From 66-474 sp964489055 (GTDB lineage: Bacteria; Pseudomonadota; Gammaproteobacteria; Xanthomonadales; Rhodanobacteraceae): a stretch of DNA of 64,000 nt. The stretch lies in NCBI GenBank assembly GCA_964489055.1, contig CAZAXF010000001.1, positions 87,477 to 151,476 on the forward strand, read 5' to 3'. Positions 27,434-36,137 of this stretch are shown here, in pieces (within the stretch, counting starts at the first letter, position 1; every line of letters starts with the position of its first letter). The position numbers were made by a program, and so were the translations under genes. Under the pieces are notes generated by a model. That model was not told where the DNA came from. It worked only from the letters and a program-made list of their open reading frames with translations, and ran no database searches.

Positions 27434-28267
27434 ATGCATGAACTCAAGCAAGTGGTCGATGCGGCGTGGGAACACCGCGACGCGCTGAACGACGCCGAGG
27501 CGGGTACGGTTCGGGTTGCGCTGGATCACGTGCTCGACGAGCTGGAAGAAGGCCGGCTGCGCGTGGCCGAGCCGGACGGGCAGGGCGCGTGGCACGTCAA
27601 CGAGTGGATCAAGCGCGCGATCCTGCTGTACTTTCGCACCCAGCCGATCCGGGTGATGGATGGCGGCCCGATGCCGGCGTTCGACAAGGTGCCGCTGCGG
27701 TTCGCCGCGTCCGGTGCAGGGGCCTTTGCCGGCGTGGGCGCGCGCATCGTGCCCGGCGCACTGGTACGCCGCGGCGCCTTCGTCGGCGACGACGCGGTGC
27801 TGATGCCCGGCTACGTCAACATCGGTGCCCACATCGGCGCCGGCAGCATGGTCGACACCTGGGCCACGGTCGGATCGTGCGCCCAGATCGGCGCGCGCGT
27901 GCACCTGTCCGGCGGCGTCGGCATCGGCGGCGTGCTCGAACCCTTGCAGGCCAACCCCACCATCATCGAGGACGACTGCTTCATCGGCGCGCGTTCGGAA
28001 GTGGTCGAAGGCGTGATCGTCGAGCACGGCAGCGTGCTCGGAATGGGCGTGTACCTTGGCCAGTCCACCCGCATCTACGACCGCGCCACCGGGAAGATCA
28101 GCTACGGCCGCATCCCCGCCGGCAGCGTCGTCGTCGCCGGCTCGCTGCCCGCCGCCGACGGCTCGCACAGCCTCTACGCCGCCGTCATCGTCAAGCGCGT
28201 GGACGACAAGACCCGCGCCAAGACCTCCATCAACGAGTTGTTGAGAACAGGTGCGAGGGACGAGTAG
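27434..28267 (+). CDS. dapD: 2,3,4,5-tetrahydropyridine-2,6-dicarboxylate N-succinyltransferase
   Basis: Succinylates tetrahydrodipicolinate in the lysine/diaminopimelate pathway, the step before DapC and DapE. ATG at 27434 has GGAGA six bases upstream. The 277 residues show an N-terminal helical domain (VNEWIKRAILLYFRTQP), hexapeptide beta-helix repeats (PGYVNIGAHIGAGSMVDTWA) and the family C-terminus. dapE, two steps later in the pathway, lies 2.1 kb downstream. Confidence 0.96.
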   Translation: MHELKQVVDAAWEHRDALNDAEAGTVRVALDHVLDELEEGRLRVAEPDGQGAWHVNEWIKRAILLYFRTQPIRVMDGGPMPAFDKVPLRFAASGAGAFAGVGARIVPGALVRRGAFVGDDAVLMPGYVNIGAHIGAGSMVDTWATVGSCAQIGARVHLSGGVGIGGVLEPLQANPTIIEDDCFIGARSEVVEGVIVEHGSVLGMGVYLGQSTRIYDRATGKISYGRIPAGSVVVAGSLPAADGSHSLYAAVIVKRVDDKTRAKTSINELLRTGARDE

Positions 28268-28333
28268 CGAGCAGTGAGGGGCATCGCCGTGCATTCACCG
28301 TTGCGAAATCCGGTTTGCGTTCTCGACCCCGGT

Positions 28334-28361
28334 CCCTCATCCCTCATCCCTCGTCCCTCGT
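28334..28361. repeat. Heptamer tandem array (CCCTCAT/CCCTCGT)4
   Basis: Four 7-mers between dapD and the ArsC-like gene. A decayed inverse arm (GAGGGACGAGTAGCGAG) overlaps the dapD stop near 28255-28273, so this may be another inverted heptamer element about 110 bp long. Confidence 0.75.
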
Positions 28362-28382
28362 CCCGTTACGGAGCACCGACAA

Positions 28383-28748
28383 ATGTCTGAAATTCAGCTC
28401 ACCGTATATGGCCTCACCACCTGCGACACCTGCCGCAAGGCGCGCCGGTGGCTGGATCGGTTCGGCGTGGAACACGAATTCGTCGATTACCGGGCGAACC
28501 CGGTGCCGGTGGCGACGCTGAAGGACTGGGTGGCGCAGCTTGGTGGGTGGGAGAAGCTGGTCAACAAGTCCTCGACGACCTGGCGGAATTTGTTGCCGCA
28601 GCGGAAGAACCCCGGCAGCGATCCGGAGTGGACGCTGTTGCTGAAGGAATACCCGGCGCTGATCCGGCGGCCGGTGGTGGTGGATGCGGATGGCAACGTC
28701 GGGGTCGGTTTCAGCGACAATGCGTTCAAGAAACGCTTTGGAAGGTAA
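28383..28748 (+). CDS. ArsC/Spx-family reductase-like protein (YffB type)
   Basis: 121 residues with a thioredoxin-like ArsC fold. It has CxxC at Cys14-Cys17 (TTCDTCRKARRWL), a DYRANP stretch, TWRNLLPQ and the late RRPVVVDADG that closes the fold. This matches the YffB/ArsC-like group of unknown substrate; a true arsenate reductase is less likely because no ars genes are nearby. The VIT-family gene starts six bases after its stop, so the two are probably cotranscribed. Confidence 0.85.
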   Translation: MSEIQLTVYGLTTCDTCRKARRWLDRFGVEHEFVDYRANPVPVATLKDWVAQLGGWEKLVNKSSTTWRNLLPQRKNPGSDPEWTLLLKEYPALIRRPVVVDADGNVGVGFSDNAFKKRFGR

Positions 28749-28754
28749 GGCCCG

Positions 28755-29819
28755 ATGAGCCGCAGCGAGGCCCGCCGTTGTTTGAAGAACCTGCGGGTCG
28801 AACGCGACAACGAGGCGTTGTACACGCGGCTGGCGGCGGTGGCGCGTGACCCGCGCCTGGCGCGCGCCTACCGGCGCATCGCGGCCGGCGAACGGGCCAA
28901 CGCGGCATTCTGGGAAGCCCGGCTCGGTGAAATGGGCGTGGCGGTGCCCACGATCCGCCCGCGCGCACGGGTGCGCGTGCTCGGCGCGCTGGCCAAATGG
29001 TTCGGCACCGGCTTCGTGATGCCGACCGTGGTGCGCCTGGAACACGCCGATCACCTGGAAACGCCGGTCGACCGCGAGGGCCATCGCGACCACTTCGTGC
29101 CCGCGGGGCGGCGCGCGGCGCGCGCGCATCGCCACGGTGATGCGGGCGGCAACACCCTGCGCGCCTCGGTGCTGGGCGCCAACGACGGCCTGGTTTCCAA
29201 CGTCAGCCTGGTGATGGGCATGGCCGGCGCCGCCACCGGCAACCACGCGGTGCTGCTGGCGGGCCTGGCCGGGCTGGTCGCGGGCGCGTGCTCGATGGCG
29301 CTGGGCGAATGGCTGTCGGTCAAAAGCTCGCGCGAGTTCTACCAGGCCCAGATCACCGAACGTGCCGAACGCCTGGCGGTGGCGCCGGAAGAGGGAACAC
29401 GCCACATCGCCGGGATCTATCGCCAGAAGGGACTCGATCGCGCCAAGGCCGAACACCTGGCCGGACACCTCGCGGAAAGCCCGCGCACGGCCCTGGACAC
29501 CATGGTGCGCGAGGACCTGGGCGTCGATCCGTCCGAGCTCGGCGGTTCGGCGTGGAGTGCGGCGATCTCGTCGTTCGGTTTCTTCGCGTTCGGCGCCATC
29601 TTTCCGGTGGCGCCTTATTTCTGGCTTGGCGGCCGCACCGCGATGTTCGCGAGCATGGGCACGACCTTCGTCGGCCTGTGCCTGATCGCGGTGGGCACGT
29701 CGCTGTTCACCGGTCGCGGGCTGGCGTTCTCGATCGCGCGGCAGTTCGCGATCACCGCCAGCGCGGCGGCGATCACCTACGGCGTCGGGCACCTGCTGGG
29801 GACCGTCATCACGGGCTGA
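28755..29819 (+). CDS. VIT1/CCC1-family iron/manganese transporter with N-terminal rubrerythrin-like domain
   Basis: 354 residues. The first ~130 look like a ferritin/rubrerythrin-type helical domain (ERDNEALYTRLAAVARDP). The rest is a VIT domain: RASVLGANDGLVSNVSLVMG, GACSMALGEWLSVKSSRE and five predicted membrane helices. Relatives such as MbfA export iron and protect against oxidative stress. In related proteins as I recall them, the helix has E-x-x-H; here it reads GERANAAFW, so a metal-ligand histidine seems replaced by Asn. Export of Fe or Mn is an inference. Confidence 0.85.
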   Translation: MSRSEARRCLKNLRVERDNEALYTRLAAVARDPRLARAYRRIAAGERANAAFWEARLGEMGVAVPTIRPRARVRVLGALAKWFGTGFVMPTVVRLEHADHLETPVDREGHRDHFVPAGRRAARAHRHGDAGGNTLRASVLGANDGLVSNVSLVMGMAGAATGNHAVLLAGLAGLVAGACSMALGEWLSVKSSREFYQAQITERAERLAVAPEEGTRHIAGIYRQKGLDRAKAEHLAGHLAESPRTALDTMVREDLGVDPSELGGSAWSAAISSFGFFAFGAIFPVAPYFWLGGRTAMFASMGTTFVGLCLIAVGTSLFTGRGLAFSIARQFAITASAAAITYGVGHLLGTVITG

Positions 29820-29940
29820 TGGTTTCGGCCCGGCCGCGCCGAGTCGGCGTGTACAATCCGTGTCCTGCGCGGCCAAACGTGACCACGTGCCCGGAATCCG
29901 CGGCCTCGCCCGGCACCCACACCGCGTGAGTTGGATCGAG

Positions 29941-30321
29941 ATGGACTACTACGACCCCGAAGTCGAACCCGTGGCCGAAGAGTGGCTCGAGCTCGACGAA
30001 GACGAACGCATCAGCCTGGTGGAGGTGTTCCACGAATCGGCGGGTATCGAGCCCCCGGAGAGCGGCTCCCTGCTTCACGCATCATTCCACGTGATCGTGG
30101 AAAACCAGGTCGCGATGGGCGTCGAGGGCGTACGTGAGGCGATTGCAAGGCTGGTCGAGGGAGGATTGCCGCGGCATGAAGCGGTGCATGCCGTCGCGGC
30201 GGTCGTGTCGGAAGATCTCTTCGACCTGATGGAGGGGACGTCACAGAAGTTCAACGCCGAACGTTACCGCGGGCGCCTCGACAAGCTGACCGCGAAGCGC
30301 TGGAGGAAGGGCAAATGGTAG
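29941..30321 (+). CDS. Small conserved protein of unknown function
   Basis: 126 residues from ATG at 29941. An in-frame GTG at 29926 is an alternative start. It is acidic at the N-terminus (DYYDPEVEPVAEEWLELDEDE). The central LHASFHVIVENQVAMG and LPRHEAVHAVAAVVSEDLFDLM carry several histidines and resemble a small conserved proteobacterial family with an RHEAxHA motif. It has no signal peptide or membrane segment. Its lysine/arginine tail (TAKRWRKGKW) ends 70 bp before dapE. I do not know its function. Confidence 0.7.
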   Translation: MDYYDPEVEPVAEEWLELDEDERISLVEVFHESAGIEPPESGSLLHASFHVIVENQVAMGVEGVREAIARLVEGGLPRHEAVHAVAAVVSEDLFDLMEGTSQKFNAERYRGRLDKLTAKRWRKGKW

Positions 30322-30391
30322 GTTTGCCGGCGGCGGTGCCGGCCCGGGTGCGCCTGGCGCGTGCGCCGCTTGCACGCGGACGCGCAACGCC

Positions 30392-31525
30392 ATGACCGAC
30401 GTGCTCGAGCTGACGTCGGATCTGATCCGCCGCCGTTCGCTCACCCCCGATGACGCCGGCTGTCTGGCGTTGATCACGGCGCGGCTGGAACGCTGCGGCT
30501 TCGACTGCGAAGGGCTGCGCTACGGCGAGGTGTCGAACCTGTGGGCGACGCACGGGCAGGGCGCGCCGGTGCTGGTGTTCCTGGGCCACGTCGACGTGGT
30601 GCCGAGCGGCCCGGAAGCGGACTGGACCACGCCACCGTTCGAGCCCACGGTGCGCAACGGCATGTTGTGCGGACGCGGCGCGGCGGACATGAAGTCCGGC
30701 GTGGCGGCGATGGTGGTGGCGTTGGAAGAATTCGTGGCCGCGGAGCCCGACCACCCCGGCACGGTCGCGCTGCTGCTGACCAGCGACGAGGAAGGTCCGA
30801 CCAATCTCCACGGCGTGCGCCGGGTCGCGCAGCATTTTCGCGAAACCGGCCAGCGCATCGACTGGTGCGTGGTGGGCGAAGCTTCATCGAAGCAGCAACT
30901 GGGCGACCGGATCCGCGTGGGCAGGCGCGGATCCCTTTCCATGAAACTCACCGTGCGCGGCGTGCAGGGCCACGTCGCCTATCCGGAGCTTGCGAAGAAT
31001 CCCATCCATGCCGTCGCGCCGGCGCTGGCCGAACTGGCCACCACGCGCTGGGACGATGGCAACGACGACTTCCCGCCGACCACGTTCCAGGTCTCCAACA
31101 TCCACGGCGGCACCGGCGCGGTGAACGTGATTCCCGGCAGCGTGGTGCTGGATGCGAACTTCCGTTTCAGCACCGCCAGCAGTGCGGATTCGTTGCGCCA
31201 GCGCACCGAGGCGATCCTGGAAAACCACGGTGTCGAGCACGCGATCGACTGGAACCTGTCCGGCGAGCCGTTCCATTCGCCCGAAGGGGGGCGCCTTCGC
31301 GAAATCGTGATCGAGGCGTGCCGCGAGGTGTGCGGCATCGAGCCCGAGCCCAGCACCGGCGGCGGCACCTCCGACGGCCGCTTCATCGCGCCGCTGGGCG
31401 CGGAAGTCGTCGAGGTCGGCCCGGTCAACGCCACCATCCACAAGGTCGACGAGTGCGTCGCGCTGGATGACCTGGAGCGCCTGCCGGCGCTGTACCTGGC
31501 GATCACCCGGCGGCTGCTCGGCTGA
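30392..31525 (+). CDS. dapE: Succinyl-diaminopimelate desuccinylase
   Basis: Zinc-dependent M20-family hydrolase that frees LL-diaminopimelate in lysine and cell-wall synthesis. The 377 residues contain the zinc and catalytic sites: FLGHVDVVP, CGRGAADMKSG, LLLTSDEEG, GEASSKQQLGD, RGVQGHVAYP and GGGTSDGRFIAP. Length matches the family. It works with DapD, encoded upstream. A short GACGG/CCGTC stem overlaps the stop, and only 23 bp separate it from the convergent gene. Confidence 0.97.
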   Translation: MTDVLELTSDLIRRRSLTPDDAGCLALITARLERCGFDCEGLRYGEVSNLWATHGQGAPVLVFLGHVDVVPSGPEADWTTPPFEPTVRNGMLCGRGAADMKSGVAAMVVALEEFVAAEPDHPGTVALLLTSDEEGPTNLHGVRRVAQHFRETGQRIDWCVVGEASSKQQLGDRIRVGRRGSLSMKLTVRGVQGHVAYPELAKNPIHAVAPALAELATTRWDDGNDDFPPTTFQVSNIHGGTGAVNVIPGSVVLDANFRFSTASSADSLRQRTEAILENHGVEHAIDWNLSGEPFHSPEGGRLREIVIEACREVCGIEPEPSTGGGTSDGRFIAPLGAEVVEVGPVNATIHKVDECVALDDLERLPALYLAITRRLLG

Positions 31526-31548
31526 CGGATCCCGTCGGGCCGGCACCG

Positions 31549-32364
31549 CTATCCGGGCGACGCTGACGCGAACACCGCGAAGATGCCGGCGTAGGGCTTG
31601 ACCATGAAGGCCGGCGCGCCGTAGTAATTGCCGTCCACGTAGATCTGCGACAGCGTGCCGTCGAGATACAGCGCGTCGCGACAGCCCAGCTTGTCGCGAA
31701 ACAGGGTCGCGAAATCGTGGAAATTGACCGGCGCGGTGCTGACGGCGAACGTCACCTTGCCGGGTGTCGGCGCGCACACGCCCGAGCGCCATTTCATGCT
31801 GTCCGACGCGGCATCGAAGTGCGGGTTGAGCTTGCCGTCGATCACCAGCATCGGGCCGGACTGCGTGGCCACGCGCGGGTGCCTGTGCGCGTCTGCGAAG
31901 CGCGAGGTCGTTTCGACCAGCGCGCGTCCGTCGGCATCGATTGCGAACACGCCATTGGGCAGCAGGGAAAAATTGCCCGCGGCGGGGTCACCGTGCGCGG
32001 TGTTGAGTGGTTTCAGCGGCTTGCCGTCCTCGACGTACAGACCCAGCGGTTCGCCACGGGCGTCATAGATGCCCGCGTTGGCGGCGAACAGCAGGGTCTT
32101 CCCGCGCGCCGTGCCCCACGCCTGCAGCGCATGGATGCTGGAGAAGGGCTTGCCCGTGGCTGGATCGCGCCAGTGCAGGCCCAGTTGCACCTTGGAAAGA
32201 TCCAGCGTGACCACCCGGTAGTGCACGTTCTTGAAGGCAACGTCATGGCTGGTGATGCCGCGCGCCGAGGGCGCGCAGCCGCCCAGGAGCACCGCCAGGA
32301 CGACGATCATGGCCCGGAGCATGCCGGGCAGGCGGTGGGTGACGCGGACGCCGGGTGCGTTCAT
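31549..32364 (-). CDS. Phosphodiester glycosidase (NAGPA-domain) lipoprotein
   Basis: 271 residues from ATG at 32364; a second in-frame ATG at 32322 (MLRAMIVVLAVLLGGC) would place the lipobox at a more usual distance. The LGGC lipobox predicts a lipoprotein. The body has the NAGPA/DUF2233 pattern: LLFAANAGIYD, GNFSLLPNGVFAID, ATQSGPMLVIDGKL, CRDALYLDGTLSQIY. Related domains hydrolyse GlcNAc-phosphodiester links, possibly in cell-wall sugars. The substrate here is unknown. Confidence 0.85.
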   Translation of the reverse strand: MNAPGVRVTHRLPGMLRAMIVVLAVLLGGCAPSARGITSHDVAFKNVHYRVVTLDLSKVQLGLHWRDPATGKPFSSIHALQAWGTARGKTLLFAANAGIYDARGEPLGLYVEDGKPLKPLNTAHGDPAAGNFSLLPNGVFAIDADGRALVETTSRFADAHRHPRVATQSGPMLVIDGKLNPHFDAASDSMKWRSGVCAPTPGKVTFAVSTAPVNFHDFATLFRDKLGCRDALYLDGTLSQIYVDGNYYGAPAFMVKPYAGIFAVFASASPG

Positions 32365-32583
32365 GCCGCGATGGTCGCCGGGGAACGCGGGCCGATGCAA
32401 GCGCTGCGCGCAAGATGAACGGACTTGCTTCGTGGCGCATTCAGGTACCGGTTCCAGTGTTTGGCGGGATCGCAGGTGTGGTGCGCCGGAATCGACGGGG
32501 CTTGGTCGAACGGTGCTTCGACTCCGCTTGCCGGCGCAAGCTGCGCTCAGCACCAACGGGCAGCGTCGCATCGCCATGCTTCA

Positions 32584-32633
32584 CGTGCACGAAGTGCACG
32601 CTACGCAACCCCGTAGCGTGCGCTCTGCGCACG
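32584..32633. repeat. REPIN-like palindrome pair, GTAG heads facing inward
   Basis: Arm CGTGCACGAAGTGCACGCTA-C (32584-32604) and arm GTAGCGTGCGCTCTGCGCAC-G (32613-32633). Here the GTAG/CTAC heads face each other across 8 bp. In the other five pairs the heads are outside. It fills the gap between the acylase and NAGPA genes; the remaining ~200 bp shows nothing. Confidence 0.7.
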
Positions 32634-32662
32634 AACGGGCGTCCCGGTCAGCGCCCGTGGGT

Positions 32663-35140
32663 TCAGCCTGCTGCGGGCTCCAGGGTCAGGCGGTATTTCG
32701 CCGGGCCGGGCAGGAGCGGTGTGGGTTTGCCCTCGACCCACGCCTCGTGGCCCTTGCCGAACCATGGCGAAAGCGGGTTGTCGGACTGGCCGGCCGGCAT
32801 TTCCAGGATGCCGTGGGCTTCGTTTCCCGGTTGCACGCTCATTCGCATGGACGCGCCGAATGCCGGGTGCAGCACGCGCGGCATGTTGCTGTCGCCGGGC
32901 TGGGGATCGTGGGGCATGTCGAAAAAGCGCGCAATCCAGCCCGGCAGCGCACGCGAGAGCGGGTTGTCGATCTGTGCGGCGTTGTGCCGGCCCCAGGTCT
33001 GGTCGGCAAGCGGACCCGGCTTCTTGGCCAGTGCCTCGGCGACCTGCCGGGCCGAGTCGGTCAGCAGCGCGTTCCAGTCCTTGTACTTCGGGTCCAGCAG
33101 CCACGCGGGCTTTTGCGTCAGCATCGTCCACACCGCGTACTCGCCGGTCTGCGGCGTGGGCCATTCGAAATCCTTCCACCTGGCGCTTGCGCGCCCCGCG
33201 AACGGCGCCAGCACGTTTTCGCGCACGCGGTCGTGGAACAAGCGCACGATCCGGTACCCGACGCTGTCGGCGGCGGCGCGGGCCTGCCAGTTTTTCACGT
33301 ACGGTTCCAGTGCGTGAAGCTGCGGGTCGTTCGCGTGGGAAAGCACTTCGAGCAGCAACTTCTGCCAGCGCGCCATGAACAGGGCCCGGTCGTCGAGCTG
33401 GATCGCCAGCATGTCGCGCGGCGCGAAATGGTCGCGCGCGGCGAGATCGTCACGGATCTGCTGCGCGCGCGCACCCTGGTCGTAGCCGCCGTCGCCGATC
33501 AGTTGCAGGCCTGCGCCGCCGACGATGCGCTGGTTGGCGGTCCAGATCCGGTCGCCGGCGGGATTTTCGATGCGCGGATCCTGCCAGGGTTGCGCAAATC
33601 CGACCCATCCGGTGCCGGGTCTGGACCAGTCCGAAGGCAGCGCCGGGTCGAACCCGGCGCGCAGGGGAATCAAGCTGGCGGCGATCGACCAGCCGATGCT
33701 GCCCGCCGAATCGGCAACCACCAGGTTTTGCGGCGGGATGCCCATGGTCGGCGCGATCGCCAGCGCCTGGCCGACCGTGGTGGCGGTTTCCAGTTTCATC
33801 AGGTTGAGGTTCACCGCGCGCGGGTCCTGCGCGATCCACGCCAGCGCCAGCGGTGTGTCGTCGGGCGCCTTGGCCATGATCGGGCCCCAGATGGTGTCCT
33901 CGACGGTCACGTGCACGTCGGGCGCGCCCTTCACGTGGATGGTTTCCTTGTGCTTGGCGATCGTGGCCCACCCGTCCGGGGTCTTGTATTGCGAAGGATC
34001 TTTCGGATTGCGGATCACGCGCACCCAGTCCATCCAGTCACCGGCGCTGTTGGTGAAACCCCAGGCGATGTGGCCGTTGCTTCCGATCACCAGCGCCGGC
34101 GCGCCGGGCAGGGTCACGCCGTTGAGGTCGATCATCTTTCCGGGAGCGGCAGGGTCGGGGTAGCGCAATCGCGCGCGGTACCAGATGTTGGGAACACGCA
34201 AATGCAGGTGCGGATCGTTGGCCAGCAGCGCCCCGCCACCGGCCAGCGCGCCGCCGACGGCGAAACCGTTGCTGCCAACCGACCCTTCCCTCTCCCCTCG
34301 GGAGAGGGTGCCCGAAGAGCCTGCCCCGGACTCGATCCGGGGGTGGGTGAGGGTCCGCGCGCCGCCTGCCGTTGCTGACTTGTTCGAACCCTCACCCCTG
34401 CCCCTCTCCCGGGGGGAGAGGGGTTTTGCGGTGCGCAAGTCGAACACGGACGCGTCGGGCATCGGCACCGGTTGCGACGTTCCACCCTGCATCGGCGCTT
34501 CCCAGCGCGGCGCCGGTGCCAGCAGGAATTCCACCAATGGCCGCGGCAGCACCGCGTGCAGGCGGGCGATGTCCAGTTCACGCGTATTGTCGCCGTCCTG
34601 GTTGAGGTCGAAGTACATCGAGTCGATGGTCAGGATGGTGTCGGCATTGGTCCACGGCTTCGGCTTCACGCCCAGCAACAGGTATTCCCACGGCCGCACC
34701 GACAGGTGCGCCAACCCGGCGTTGACCCCCGCGGTGTAGGCATCGATCCACTTGCGCTGGCGCGCCGGCAATATCGCCAGTTCGCGCCTGGCCAGCGCGC
34801 GGAAGCGGTGCCGGCGGTGGTTCTCGTCGGACTTCAACGCCGCCTTGCCGACCAGCGCCGCGAGTTCGCCCGCGGCCATGCGGCGCTGCAGATCCATCTG
34901 GAAAAAACGTTCCTGGCCATGCACGAAACCCAAGGCGTAGGCCAGGTCGCGGCGATCGTGCGCGGTGATGGTCGGCACGCCGTTGGCGTCGCGCACCACG
35001 CGCACCGGCGCCGAAATCCCCTGCACGGCGATGCTGCCGTCGGCCTGCGGCCGGCTTCCGGCCAGCAGGCGCCAGCCGATCGCCAGCGCGATCACGACAA
35101 TGACGATCAGCGCGAAGGCGACGCGTCGAATCCAGCGCAT
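32663..35140 (-). CDS. Penicillin acylase family Ntn hydrolase with repeat-derived insertion
   Basis: 825 residues from ATG at 35140, beginning with a membrane anchor/signal (MRWIRRVAFALIVIVVIALA). The alpha-chain part has VPTITAHDRRDLAYALGFVHGQ-type family sequence. The autocatalytic site is Gly289-Ser290-Asn-Gly-Phe-Ala-Val, where Ser290 becomes the N-terminal nucleophile. The beta chain carries NLVVADSAGSIGW and the SNMPRVLHP region. Relatives hydrolyse acyl amides such as beta-lactams or acyl-homoserine lactones. Residues about 239-288 are encoded by a dispersed CCCTCTCCC-type repeat and lie where the spacer peptide is removed during maturation. Periplasmic location is likely. Confidence 0.9.
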   Translation of the reverse strand: MRWIRRVAFALIVIVVIALAIGWRLLAGSRPQADGSIAVQGISAPVRVVRDANGVPTITAHDRRDLAYALGFVHGQERFFQMDLQRRMAAGELAALVGKAALKSDENHRRHRFRALARRELAILPARQRKWIDAYTAGVNAGLAHLSVRPWEYLLLGVKPKPWTNADTILTIDSMYFDLNQDGDNTRELDIARLHAVLPRPLVEFLLAPAPRWEAPMQGGTSQPVPMPDASVFDLRTAKPLSPRERGRGEGSNKSATAGGARTLTHPRIESGAGSSGTLSRGEREGSVGSNGFAVGGALAGGGALLANDPHLHLRVPNIWYRARLRYPDPAAPGKMIDLNGVTLPGAPALVIGSNGHIAWGFTNSAGDWMDWVRVIRNPKDPSQYKTPDGWATIAKHKETIHVKGAPDVHVTVEDTIWGPIMAKAPDDTPLALAWIAQDPRAVNLNLMKLETATTVGQALAIAPTMGIPPQNLVVADSAGSIGWSIAASLIPLRAGFDPALPSDWSRPGTGWVGFAQPWQDPRIENPAGDRIWTANQRIVGGAGLQLIGDGGYDQGARAQQIRDDLAARDHFAPRDMLAIQLDDRALFMARWQKLLLEVLSHANDPQLHALEPYVKNWQARAAADSVGYRIVRLFHDRVRENVLAPFAGRASARWKDFEWPTPQTGEYAVWTMLTQKPAWLLDPKYKDWNALLTDSARQVAEALAKKPGPLADQTWGRHNAAQIDNPLSRALPGWIARFFDMPHDPQPGDSNMPRVLHPAFGASMRMSVQPGNEAHGILEMPAGQSDNPLSPWFGKGHEAWVEGKPTPLLPGPAKYRLTLEPAAG
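34277..34426. repeat. CCCTCTCCC palindromic element inserted in the acylase gene
   Basis: About 150 bp with palindromes CCCTCTCCCCTCGGGAGAGGG-like (near 34288), CCCCGGACTCGATCCGGGG, and CCCTCTCCCGGGGGGAGAGG (near 34402). It stays in frame over about 50 codons and encodes Arg/Gly/Ser-rich sequence. A relative lies at 8605-8705. Confidence 0.85.
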
Positions 35141-35221
35141 GGCAGCTCCCCGGGACGATCTCGGCACCTGGTTGGCCCTGGTTTTCAACAAAACCGTGTA
35201 CGCACTTTCATGGCAGACACC

Positions 35222-35271
35222 GTCATTCCGGGGCCATTCCAGGTTTCATGGTCGATGGAACCCGGAACGAC
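35222..35271. repeat. Partial GTCATTCCGG/GAACGAC element upstream of the acylase
   Basis: About 50 bp starting GTCATTCCGGGGCCATTCC and ending AACCCGGAACGAC, a reduced member of the window's GTCATTCCGG family. It sits in the 220-bp gap between lplA and the acylase. Confidence 0.6.
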
Positions 35272-35360
35272 AACACCATCGTGTTGAACTAACTTCAGCG
35301 CCGATCGGTCCCGGCATTCTGCCGCCCGCGTGCACGGCTGCCAACCGCGGCGAGACCGCG

Positions 35361-36137
35361 TCACGGCACGATGGCCGTCCACTCGGGGCTTGCGAAGCGC
35401 GATACGGCCAGCGCTTCGGCGCGTTGCAATTCCCGGGGCGACAACGCGCCATCGGCGAGGCCATGCTGCCTGCGGAAGGTCTCGATCATGCGCTCGATGA
35501 TTTCCGCGCGCGCAAGGCCGGTCTGGCTGCGCAGCGGGTCCACGCGCTTGGCGGCACTGGCGGTGCCCTTGTCGGACAGCTTCTCGCGCCCGATCCGGAG
35601 CACCTCGAGCATCTTCACCGCGTCGATGTCGTAGGCCATGGTCACGTGGTGCAGCACCGCGCCCCGGCGCCGCGCCTGCGCCGCGCCGCCGATCTTGCCG
35701 ATGGTGGAGGTGATGTCGTTGAGCGGCTGGTAGCGGGCGTTGATGCCGAGCGTGCCGAGCGCGTCGATCACCCACTGGTCGAAGAACGCGTAGGACTCCT
35801 GGAAGGACATGTCCTCGACCAGCGCCCCGGGTGCGTGGATGGAGTAGGTGATGCAGTTGCCCGCTTCCATGAACATCGCGCCACCGCCGGTGATCCGGCG
35901 CACCACGTTGATGCCGTGGCGCTGCGCGGCCTCGCTGTCCACCTCGTTGCGCAGCGACTGGAAGCGCCCGATCACCACGCACGGCGATTCCCATTCCCAG
36001 AAGCGCAGGGTGGGGCGGCGCTTGCCGGCCGCCACCGCATCGGTCAGCACTTCATCCAGCGCCACGTGCAGCGCCGGGTCGCGCGGCCCGGTGTGGATCA
36101 GTTGCCAGTCGTAATCCTTCCAGGTGGTGCGCGTCAT
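35361..36137 (-). CDS. lplA: Lipoate--protein ligase, catalytic subunit (two-part type)
   Basis: 258-residue cofactor transferase of the BPL_LplA_LipB family. Key sites are RRITGGGAMFMEAGNCITYS (lipoyl/ATP-binding loop), the FQSLRNEVD start and NDITSTIGKIGGAAQ with the catalytic-region lysine. The C-terminal accessory domain of single-chain LplA is missing and is encoded by the upstream gene. The two overlap by four bases (ATGA), so they should be made in equal amounts. It attaches lipoate to 2-oxoacid dehydrogenases and GcvH. Confidence 0.88.
   Translation of the reverse strand: MTRTTWKDYDWQLIHTGPRDPALHVALDEVLTDAVAAGKRRPTLRFWEWESPCVVIGRFQSLRNEVDSEAAQRHGINVVRRITGGGAMFMEAGNCITYSIHAPGALVEDMSFQESYAFFDQWVIDALGTLGINARYQPLNDITSTIGKIGGAAQARRRGAVLHHVTMAYDIDAVKMLEVLRIGREKLSDKGTASAAKRVDPLRSQTGLARAEIIERMIETFRRQHGLADGALSPRELQRAEALAVSRFASPEWTAIVP

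Noticed and set aside
24538..27447. 969-codon minus-strand open frame
   Set aside because: Antisense to glnD, rich in Arg/Gln/His and without domain motifs; glnD has intact catalytic sites.
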